Assembly: GCA_001789965.1 (NCBI GenBank)
Contig: MGBA01000001.1
Coordinates: forward strand, 62,001 to 126,000
Source of the DNA: Candidatus Roizmanbacteria bacterium RIFCSPLOWO2_02_FULL_40_13
GTDB taxonomy: Bacteria > Patescibacteriota > Microgenomatia > UBA1406 > GWC2-37-13
DNA: 64,000 nucleotides
Reading direction: 5' to 3'
The notes below the pieces were generated by a model. That model was given only the letters and a program-made list of their open reading frames with translations, had not been told where the DNA came from and made no database searches. A program made the translations under genes and the position numbers. This document shows, in pieces, positions 16,395-23,297 of the stretch. Position 1 is the stretch's first letter; each line of letters begins with the position of its first letter.

Positions 16395-17234
16395 CTAGGC
16401 TATTGATTGAAGTATTTCAACGACTTTTTTTAGAGGCAGGTTGGATGCGACCGCTGTTGGATTTTTGGAAGAGCCGTTTAAAAGCATGTGTTTTGAAGAA
16501 TGTAAAAACCATGTTGCCGATGGATCTTTTTTTACGATCTCTTCGTGTACAGGAGTCAGATCAATTTCCTTTTCAGGTGCTGATTTAATGCGGACAAATC
16601 CTTTTTTCGGATTTCTTCTGGCAACTATTTTATAACCCTGTTTGAGGGCGTATTTCAACGCTTCTTCATTTTGCGTCTCAAGCGCTAAAGACTTACCCCA
16701 TTTTGTTTTAAAAATATAACCCTTTTTGACTTCGTCTTCCGCATTTATTTTTTTCTTAAAAAGCTCAAGCGTGGCATCTAACAAGGTAAACATTATACGG
16801 ACAACTTCTTCATCTTTTTTTCCGAGTTGTTTTAACCCTTCGGTTAACTGATATAAAGAAAAGTCATAAATATCAGAAGTCGGGTCGGGAAAGTAAACTT
16901 CTCCAAAGTTATCGATAAGCGTTACGAACTCGACAATGCGAGAAAGCGCAGGAAGATCGGTTTTTTTGACGTATGACTTTTCCTGAAGATAATCAAACAC
17001 GCGTTTTGTAGCAGATAGTTTATTATCCGCAAACTGATGATGGTCAAATTTTCCAAGTCCGGTGTCAACATGGATAATATTCAGATCTTCATCAGGATCT
17101 GCGCCGTTTAGAGTTGTTCCTGCGGGGACGAAATTAAAGCCAGCCTCAGTCCAACCGGGCATGTATCTTACTACGAGCCACGAGCTGGTCACCGCATCCA
17201 AGTCGACCGAAACGTGAGGAACTATGGTCTTCAT
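16395..17234 (-). CDS. DHH/MYG1-like predicted phosphoesterase
   Basis: A 279-residue cytosolic protein of uncertain family. The N-terminus HVSVDLDAVTSSWLV and, about 55 residues on, IIHVDTGLGKFDHHQ resemble the Asp/His metal motifs of DHH-superfamily phosphoesterases and MYG1-like proteins. The C-terminal third has HSSKHMLLNGSSKNP, comparable to a substrate-binding glycine-rich segment. Role could be nanoRNA, cyclic dinucleotide or polyphosphate hydrolysis; none can be chosen. The start overlaps the proS stop by 4 bp. Confidence 0.6.
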   Translation of the reverse strand: MKTIVPHVSVDLDAVTSSWLVVRYMPGWTEAGFNFVPAGTTLNGADPDEDLNIIHVDTGLGKFDHHQFADNKLSATKRVFDYLQEKSYVKKTDLPALSRIVEFVTLIDNFGEVYFPDPTSDIYDFSLYQLTEGLKQLGKKDEEVVRIMFTLLDATLELFKKKINAEDEVKKGYIFKTKWGKSLALETQNEEALKYALKQGYKIVARRNPKKGFVRIKSAPEKEIDLTPVHEEIVKKDPSATWFLHSSKHMLLNGSSKNPTAVASNLPLKKVVEILQSIA

Positions 17235-18475
17235 ACATGAACTTTCTTTACAACTTCTTCCAAACTCAACATTTCAGTTTTTTCCTTATCTCTTTCTTTA
17301 TATTCAATCTTATCCCCTGTTTTTTTTGAGACAACAAGTCGAACCGGAATCCCAATCAAATCCGCATCCGCAAACTTCTCACCAGGTGAGACATCGACTC
17401 TGTCATCGTACAGAATCTCAACGTTCTTATTTTGTAGCTTTCTATATGTTTCGTGAGTCTTGCTTAATATATCCTTATTGTCCAAACCTATTCCTACCAG
17501 ATGCATCTGATATGGAGTTGCTTCTTTAGGCCACAAGATGCCATTTTTATCATTATATTTTTCTACAATCACTCCCATAATTCTAGAGATGCCGATTCCA
17601 TAGCAGCCCATTATCGGATGAATTTTTTCTCCATCACGACCTGTTATTGTTATGTCAAAGTCCTTACAGTATTTTTGGCCAAGATCAAATACATTTCCTA
17701 CTTCCGAACCCTTGGCTTGTTTTAACTTGCTTTTCTTGCACGAAGCACATAAGTCACCCAGCTTTAATTTTGCAATATCCACGTTCACGCAGAAATCGCA
17801 CGAATCGCAGTATAAAATGGTGTCTTCTCCTGCATCTGTGAGAACAATAAATTCATAAGAAATTTTTTCAGAAAATCCTCCGCCAGAAGCTTCTGTAACT
17901 TTTGCAGTTAACCCAAGACGCTTGAAAATTTTAAGGTATGTTTTTTTTGCAATTTCGTAAAATCGTTGAAAATCTTCTTGAGTGTCGTGAAAACTATATA
18001 AGTCTTTCATAAAAAACTCTCGTCCTCTTAATATTCCGGATTTTGCACGGAGTTCATCCCTATATTTCCAGTGAATCTGGTAAAGACATAGTGGAAGATC
18101 TTTATATGTAGAAATCCTACCTTTTACTAACGGGGTAACTACTTCTTCCTCACTTTGTCCAAGAGCATATTCTTTATCAGTTCTTGATTTTAGTTTGAAG
18201 AGGACGTCAATGTTACTCCATCCCTTGGTTATTTCCCAATTTGCCTTTGGATGCAATGTCGGCATGAGAATTTCCTGGGCATCGATTAAGTTCATTTCTT
18301 CTCTCACCACCCGTGCAATATTTGTAAGAACTCGCAATCCTAAAGGGAGATAGGTGTAAACCCCTGCCATAAGTTGTTCCACATACCCCGCTTGTGTGAG
18401 AAGTCGATGGTTTACTGTAGTTGCATCTTTAGGTGGTTGACGTAACGTTTTTCCGAAAAGTTTGGAGTATTTCAT
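17231..18475 (-). CDS. proS: Prolyl-tRNA synthetase without editing insertion
   Basis: A 414-residue class II ProS. Motif 2 region LCLYQIHWKYRDELRAKSGI and LRGREFFMKDLYSFH are clear; motif 3 is GCYGIGISRIMGVI. The YbaK-like editing insertion normally found in bacterial ProS (about 180 residues) is missing and replaced by a short linker with CDSCDF and CASCKK cysteine pairs that may bind zinc. The anticodon-binding domain forms the C-terminus. TGTTATAAT lies about 20 nt upstream of the ATG. Loss of cis-editing may allow Ala-tRNA-Pro unless a separate editor exists. Confidence 0.94.
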   Translation of the reverse strand: MKYSKLFGKTLRQPPKDATTVNHRLLTQAGYVEQLMAGVYTYLPLGLRVLTNIARVVREEMNLIDAQEILMPTLHPKANWEITKGWSNIDVLFKLKSRTDKEYALGQSEEEVVTPLVKGRISTYKDLPLCLYQIHWKYRDELRAKSGILRGREFFMKDLYSFHDTQEDFQRFYEIAKKTYLKIFKRLGLTAKVTEASGGGFSEKISYEFIVLTDAGEDTILYCDSCDFCVNVDIAKLKLGDLCASCKKSKLKQAKGSEVGNVFDLGQKYCKDFDITITGRDGEKIHPIMGCYGIGISRIMGVIVEKYNDKNGILWPKEATPYQMHLVGIGLDNKDILSKTHETYRKLQNKNVEILYDDRVDVSPGEKFADADLIGIPVRLVVSKKTGDKIEYKERDKEKTEMLSLEEVVKKVHV

Positions 18476-18518
18476 AATTTAAAAACTATTTACGATTATA
18501 ACATAAGGAAGGAGGGCG

Positions 18519-19106
18519 TTAGGAGTTTTTAGGGAGGATGTCGCGGCCGTGTCTAAAACCAAGTTTGTCGAGCACATTTCCCATGGTTTCCAGAGGGCCC
18601 GAAGAGTAAGTGTCAATAACGAGATCGTAAATTTTCGATTTTGGATCCCAAAAATCATGCTTTCCATAGAGTTTTTGCCATTTAATCAGATTTTCTTCCT
18701 CTCTCTGCTTTAACCATTCCTTTGCATCTTCGATTGATACGCTATCTCTATTAACGACTCTATCAACACGGACTGCATCTTCGCTACAATACAGGAGTAC
18801 TTTTAATACTCCCTCGATGTCTTTTGCCATAAAGCCGGCAAGCCAGGCTTCGTAGATGATTTTCTTTTCGGTGCTTAAAATTTTCTTGGTCATATCATCC
18901 ATTCCTTGTTCGTGAGTATCCGGTCTATTTAAAGCTCCGCGTTGATTTTCATTCGCTTTATGTTCTCTATCGTATTGGCGTTGAATGTCGCCTACATTGA
19001 TATATTTCCATCCAAGAACTTCATGAAGGTTTTTAGCCAATGTAGAAGTCCCCACTGCTACTTTGCCGGATATCGTTATGGCATTGTATTTAAGATCCTG
19101 TTGCAT
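18519..19106 (-). CDS. Cytidylate-kinase-like P-loop kinase
   Basis: A 195-residue nucleotide kinase. The P-loop is ISGKVAVGTSTLAKNL, a variant of GxxGxGKS in which the GKS/GKT lysine is replaced (GTST). YINVGDIQRQ and the lid-like RVDRVVNRD follow, as in the AAA_33/archaeal Cmk-like group. CMP or another small substrate is plausible. It sits between rseP (6-bp gap) and proS. The altered P-loop lysine is worth noting: the conserved Lys may be taken by K15 earlier in the loop. Confidence 0.75.
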   Translation of the reverse strand: MQQDLKYNAITISGKVAVGTSTLAKNLHEVLGWKYINVGDIQRQYDREHKANENQRGALNRPDTHEQGMDDMTKKILSTEKKIIYEAWLAGFMAKDIEGVLKVLLYCSEDAVRVDRVVNRDSVSIEDAKEWLKQREEENLIKWQKLYGKHDFWDPKSKIYDLVIDTYSSGPLETMGNVLDKLGFRHGRDILPKNS

Positions 19107-19111
19107 AGTGA

Positions 19112-20179
19112 TTAATTTAAGAGGCGGGTAACGTCACGGATCGAAATAACAAGAGCCAGTGACAAGAGAACAATAATACCAAACAGATTAACATATCGCT
19201 CAACGGTTTTGTTTACTCTTTTTTTAGTTGTCCATTCATATACTACAAACGCCAATCTTCCCCCGTCAAGTGCAGGAAACGGAAGGATGTTTATCACGGC
19301 AAGATTCAGTGAAAGAAGCGCCAATAGTTCAAGCACTGCATTTTTTCCAAATTTTATCGCCTGTCCGGTGAACTGAGCTATTCCGATCGGTCCTGCGACA
19401 TCTACACTTGGTTGTTTGAAACTAACAAGTTGGAAGATTGTTTTAGAAAGCTCCGTGAGAATCTTAATACTTATATCAAAAGAATGAGCGAGGCCGAAAA
19501 ATGGTGCCTCGTACCATGGATACTTTTTTTCAACAAATGAAGTAATCATCACGCCCAGCGGTCCTTGGCCCTTTGGAGGATCTTTTCTTGGCACGACGGT
19601 AACGAGTTTTCCTTTACCATTACGTATTACGGCCAAGTCGATTGGTTTTCCACCAAACTCTTTACTTATTTTAATCAGTTGTTCGGAAGATGAAATAGTG
19701 AAAGAGTCGTTTGTAGTTTTTACTTTTGTAATCTGATCGCCTACTTGTATCCCTGCAACATACGCAGGCGAACCGCGTTGTACATTATCAATGATTACTT
19801 TATTAGTAGGAGTTGGAACGCCCTGAGTGAATAGAAATGAAATAAGTACCCACGCGAGCAAGAAATTACCAACTATGCCGGCGACAATTATCTCGGCTTT
19901 CTGCCATGGCTTTTTGTAAATAAAAGCACGGTCTCTCAGTGTTTTACCGGGATCTTTTTCTTCATGATATTCTTCGCCATACAACTTCACAAAACCTCCA
20001 AAAGGGATAAGGTTTATACTATAAATCGTTTCACCCTTTTTAATGCCAAAGAGCCTTGGTGGAAAGCCAAATCCGAATTCCTCCACCAATACTCCGTTTC
20101 TTTTAGCTGCCAAAAAATGGCCGAGTTCATGAATAAGAACCAAGACAGCTAAGATTATTATAAAAACCAATATTCCCAT
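19112..20179 (-). CDS. rseP: Site-2 protease RseP
   Basis: A 355-residue intramembrane zinc metalloprotease that cleaves membrane anti-sigma factors and signal peptides. HELGH (His17-His21) lies in the first helix. PDZ domain at about residues 120-210. LPFPALDGGRL provides the third ligand Asp (about residue 303). Four membrane segments are visible. It follows frr by 2 bp, as in many bacteria where rseP sits near rpsB-tsf-frr. Confidence 0.96.
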   Translation of the reverse strand: MGILVFIIILAVLVLIHELGHFLAAKRNGVLVEEFGFGFPPRLFGIKKGETIYSINLIPFGGFVKLYGEEYHEEKDPGKTLRDRAFIYKKPWQKAEIIVAGIVGNFLLAWVLISFLFTQGVPTPTNKVIIDNVQRGSPAYVAGIQVGDQITKVKTTNDSFTISSSEQLIKISKEFGGKPIDLAVIRNGKGKLVTVVPRKDPPKGQGPLGVMITSFVEKKYPWYEAPFFGLAHSFDISIKILTELSKTIFQLVSFKQPSVDVAGPIGIAQFTGQAIKFGKNAVLELLALLSLNLAVINILPFPALDGGRLAFVVYEWTTKKRVNKTVERYVNLFGIIVLLSLALVISIRDVTRLLN

Positions 20180-20181
20180 AG

Positions 20182-20742
20182 TTACACTTGCATGATCTCT
20201 TCTTCTTTCTTTTCTTTTATTTCTTGAATAAATTCCATTATTTTTTGAGTTACGATGTCGATCTCTTTTTCTAATCTGAATTTCATATCTTCAGCGATCT
20301 CTTTTTTTTCAAGAGACGATTTGATTTTTTTTCTTTGGTCATCCCGAAGATTCCGTATATGTACTTTTTTCTCTTCAATTTTTTGTCCGATTGTTTTAAT
20401 GATTTTCTCTCTTTGTTCTTCAGATAACGGAGGAATCTTAACCCGTATTGTAGTTCCCTGAGTTTGTGGATTAAGTCCAAGTGGTGAGCTTAGGATAGCT
20501 TTTTCAATATCTGCTACCGTTGATTGATCAAAAGGAGAAATAGCAAGTGTTGTAGGTCCGTCTGTCGTGATTGTCGCCAATTCTAAAAGTTTAAGTGTGG
20601 TTTGTCCTCCGTAGGTCTTAATTTGCAAAGACTCAATAAATGCAGGAGCTGCCCGTCCTGATCGTAGCGTTTTAAGGTCTTCCTGCAGTTGCTGAACAAT
20701 TTTATCTACATGTTGTTTAAAGGAAAAGATTATGTCATCCAT
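20182..20742 (-). CDS. frr: Ribosome recycling factor
   Basis: A 186-residue factor that splits post-termination ribosomes with EF-G. LKTLRSGRAAPAFIESL and the closing helical region KEIDIVTQKIMEFIQEIKEK match the family. A longer in-frame ORF begins upstream inside tsf, but MDDIIFSFKQHVDKI at 20742 gives the normal N-terminus, 4 bp after the tsf stop. pyrH, usually between tsf and frr, is missing here. Confidence 0.97.
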   Translation of the reverse strand: MDDIIFSFKQHVDKIVQQLQEDLKTLRSGRAAPAFIESLQIKTYGGQTTLKLLELATITTDGPTTLAISPFDQSTVADIEKAILSSPLGLNPQTQGTTIRVKIPPLSEEQREKIIKTIGQKIEEKKVHIRNLRDDQRKKIKSSLEKKEIAEDMKFRLEKEIDIVTQKIMEFIQEIKEKKEEEIMQV

Positions 20743-20746
20743 ACGA

Positions 20747-21211
20747 CTATTTTTGTCCAAGTTCCCATCGCATAAAGCGCGCAATTTTTATATTTTCTCC
20801 GATTTTCAGTACGAGTTCATTCAAAAGATCTTTAACTTTTTTTGAAGGGTCGCGATTATAATCTTGAGATAGTAAGTCATCCATGTCAGAAGGATTTGTA
20901 GAGGCGATTTGCATTGCCAACTCCTGTCCGACTTGCTGGAACTCTTTATTGCCTGATACAAAATCAGTCTCGCATTGTATCTCCACCACGGCCATTACTT
21001 TTTTATTGTGATGTACGTAGGAAAAAAGCGCTCCTTCAGATGTAGATTTTCCCGATTTCTCTTTTACTTTGCCCGCACCCCATTTAGTTAATTTCTTCTT
21101 CGCCTCTTCGATATTATTATCAGACTCTTCAAGAGCTTTTTTACAGAGAGAAAACGAAATACCGGTTTCTTCCCGAAGTTTTTTTAGTTTTGCAAAGTCA
21201 ACCTTTGACAT
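20747..21211 (-). CDS. tsf: Elongation factor Ts, short form
   Basis: A 154-residue nucleotide-exchange factor for EF-Tu. The UBA-like N-terminus (KLREETGISFSLCKKALEES) and the TDFVSGN core motif (CETDFVSGNKEF) are intact. The second core subdomain and coiled-coil of the 280-residue E. coli type are absent, giving a one-subdomain form as in several reduced genomes. It overlaps the end of rpsB by 14 bp. Confidence 0.96.
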   Translation of the reverse strand: MSKVDFAKLKKLREETGISFSLCKKALEESDNNIEEAKKKLTKWGAGKVKEKSGKSTSEGALFSYVHHNKKVMAVVEIQCETDFVSGNKEFQQVGQELAMQIASTNPSDMDDLLSQDYNRDPSKKVKDLLNELVLKIGENIKIARFMRWELGQK

Positions 21212-21887
21212 AGGCTGATATTAGTTTTTGGATGAGAAATTCTACAGCTGTTGGAGAATCGTCATTTGCGACTATAGGAAAGTCGATTCCTTCAGGATCG
21301 GCATTTGTGTCAGCGATTCCCACGACTGGAATATTGCTTCTTCTTGCTTCAATAACGGCATTAAATTCCTTCTTAACGTCAACTACGAAAATTACGTCAG
21401 GTTTTTTTGTCAGTCCAGTAAGACCGCCGTAAAACCGTTCAAGTCGGGCAATATGTTTTGACACCTGTCCCTTTTCATGTTTTGTAAGTTTCTCCCATGA
21501 CTCGTCTCCCTTTTGTTCTTTTAGCTCCTCAAGCTTCTTAACGTTTTTTATAATCGTTTCAAAATTAGTAAGCAACCCAGGGAGCCACTTGTTGGTTACA
21601 AAGGAAAGATTGTGTTCACGTGCAAGTTTTGTGGCGATCTGTACAGCGATTTTTTTTGTCGCGACGATAAGTAATGTTTTTTTATCTTTTCCCGCCTGCT
21701 GTAAAAATTTTTCTGCTTCTTTAAGCTGATTTACGGTAATAGTAAGATCAATAATCGAGACTCCTTTTTCTATCCTATAAACGAATTTACGTGCTTTTGG
21801 GTGAAGACGATTTTTTTTGTGTCCAAGATGAAGTCCTACTTCAAAAAGCTTTTGGACCTCTGAAGCATCAACGAGCGTTTTATTCAT
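21198..21887 (-). CDS. rpsB: Ribosomal protein uS2
   Basis: A 229-residue small-subunit protein. LFEVGLHLGHKKNRLHPKAR and GIADTNADPEGIDFPIVAND are the family signatures. It heads the rpsB-tsf-frr-rseP run. A TGATATACT box (21894-21902) sits 6 nt before the ATG, so the mRNA should be leaderless. The long 5' leader used for S2 autoregulation elsewhere is therefore absent. Confidence 0.97.
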   Translation of the reverse strand: MNKTLVDASEVQKLFEVGLHLGHKKNRLHPKARKFVYRIEKGVSIIDLTITVNQLKEAEKFLQQAGKDKKTLLIVATKKIAVQIATKLAREHNLSFVTNKWLPGLLTNFETIIKNVKKLEELKEQKGDESWEKLTKHEKGQVSKHIARLERFYGGLTGLTKKPDVIFVVDVKKEFNAVIEARRSNIPVVGIADTNADPEGIDFPIVANDDSPTAVEFLIQKLISAYVKG

Positions 21888-21893
21888 TGAAAA

Positions 21894-21902
21894 AGTATAT
21901 CA
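21894..21902 (-). promoter_or_regulatory. Extended -10 promoter of rpsB
   Basis: TGATATACT, 6 nt upstream of the rpsB ATG, in the 38-bp gap after galU. Confidence 0.6.
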
Positions 21903-21925
21903 GGGAGAAGGCTAATTAGCAAGAG

Positions 21926-22807
21926 TTACAGGGGTAGTTTTTTTAGAAATTTTTTAAATTCGCCGTTTATGTTAGGGTGTTGTAAAGCCATTTCTACCAC
22001 TGTTTTGAGATACGCTAGTTTATTTCCGGTGTCATAATATTTCCCGTTTTGTATTTCTACAGCATACACAGGTTTATGCTGAGCTAAAAGATCAATCGCT
22101 TCAGGAAGATAATATTCTCCACCTTTTCCTGGCTTTTGAGAATTAAGAATGGGAAATATGTCCGGAGTAAGTACGTATCCCGAAACTATAGCTAAATTTG
22201 AAGGAGCTTTTCCTGGACCTGGTTTTTCGATCAGCCTTCTGACTTTCCATATACCCTTTTCTACCTCCTCACCCTCGACGAATCCATATCGATTTGCATC
22301 TTCCGGATCATCGGTTTTGATACCGCAAAGAATGGTAGCCTGATATTTATCGTAAGCGTCTATCAACTGTTGGGCTCGTGAAGGTTTTGCAACTACAAAG
22401 TCGTCTCCCCATAAAACCAAAAAAGGTTCATTCTCCACAACATGCTCCGCGCATTTAATCGGCGTTGCGTTACCATAAGGCCCCTTTTGACGGACATAGA
22501 CAAAATTAGCAAGTTCAGATATTTTTTTTACTTCAGTAATTCTATCTTCCTTTTTTCCCTCTTGTAGATTTTTCAGGAGGTCTTCATCGGGCGCATCGAA
22601 GTGATCTTCGATCGCACGTTTATTAGAGCCGGTAACGATAATAATATCTTGAACCCCTGCTTCAACTGCTTCCTCTACTACATATTGAATCACAGGCTTA
22701 TCGACTATAGGAAGCATTTCCTTGGGCATTGCCTTGGTTTGCGGGAGAAAACGCGTGCCAAAACCTGCAGCCGGAATAACCGCTTTGGTAATTTTCATAT
22801 TATTCAA
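21926..22807 (-). CDS. galU: UTP-glucose-1-phosphate uridylyltransferase
   Basis: A 293-residue sugar nucleotidyltransferase making UDP-glucose. PAAGFGTRFLPQTKAMPKEM is the nucleotide-binding signature; VLWGDDFV and EKPGPGKAPSNLAIVSGYVL are also conserved. UDP-glucose would feed surface glycosylation, in keeping with the GT-C and O-antigen-ligase-like genes. It overlaps the upstream Ig-like protein gene by 8 bp and shares its promoter. Confidence 0.95.
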   Translation of the reverse strand: MNNMKITKAVIPAAGFGTRFLPQTKAMPKEMLPIVDKPVIQYVVEEAVEAGVQDIIIVTGSNKRAIEDHFDAPDEDLLKNLQEGKKEDRITEVKKISELANFVYVRQKGPYGNATPIKCAEHVVENEPFLVLWGDDFVVAKPSRAQQLIDAYDKYQATILCGIKTDDPEDANRYGFVEGEEVEKGIWKVRRLIEKPGPGKAPSNLAIVSGYVLTPDIFPILNSQKPGKGGEYYLPEAIDLLAQHKPVYAVEIQNGKYYDTGNKLAYLKTVVEMALQHPNINGEFKKFLKKLPL

Positions 22808-23213
22808 ATTTTACGGTCAGCTTTTGAGAAAGAGGAATTGAATTATCTATAGTTGCTGTAAGTTCTGCTATACCTGCAGTATCGGAAGATAAATTGAAGG
22901 TAGTTTTTCCTCCCTTATCTGAGGTGGCGTTTACTGTTCTTACCGATCCAAGCGTAGAATTTAGAGTTACCGTTTTATTTTCAAGAGGCCCGTTTGCCTC
23001 ACTCCTCACAAAGACGTCGATTTTGACTTCGCTTCCTGCTCCTGCCGTCGTATTTAACGGCCACGCAAATATAAGAGAGTTAGTGCCGGATGGCTGATTT
23101 GCCTTTTCAGCTCTGGTGACGGTACTTAAGGGGTTTTTGAAAACGACCATCGTGGTAAAAAAAAGAAACGCGACAAAAAATAGGCTCATTAGCGCGATAA
23201 GCTTTTTATCCAT
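22800..23213 (-). CDS. Membrane-anchored protein with Big_1-type Ig-like domain
   Basis: A 137-residue surface protein. A membrane anchor covers residues 5-25. The remainder is one Ig-like domain with VTLNSTLGSVRTVNATSDKG and GKTTFNLSSDTAGIAELTAT, the pattern of invasin/Big_1 repeats. It could be an adhesin stub or envelope spacer. It is transcribed from a strong promoter (23238-23267) and coupled to galU. Confidence 0.8.
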   Translation of the reverse strand: MDKKLIALMSLFFVAFLFFTTMVVFKNPLSTVTRAEKANQPSGTNSLIFAWPLNTTAGAGSEVKIDVFVRSEANGPLENKTVTLNSTLGSVRTVNATSDKGGKTTFNLSSDTAGIAELTATIDNSIPLSQKLTVKFE

Positions 23214-23237
23214 AGGTTTTTATAAATAACAATAGTT

Positions 23238-23267
23238 ATTATACGAATTGTAAGATCTTAATGTCAA
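23238..23267 (-). promoter_or_regulatory. Sigma70-type promoter of the Ig-like protein-galU operon
   Basis: TTGACA (23262-23267), 18-bp spacer, TATAAT (23238-23243), both perfect. The start would lie about 18 nt before the ATG at 23213, so this transcript has a short leader without an obvious ribosome-binding site. Confidence 0.8.
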
Positions 23268-23297
23268 ACCTAACTAGAAACGGCGCAAGCCCGAAAT

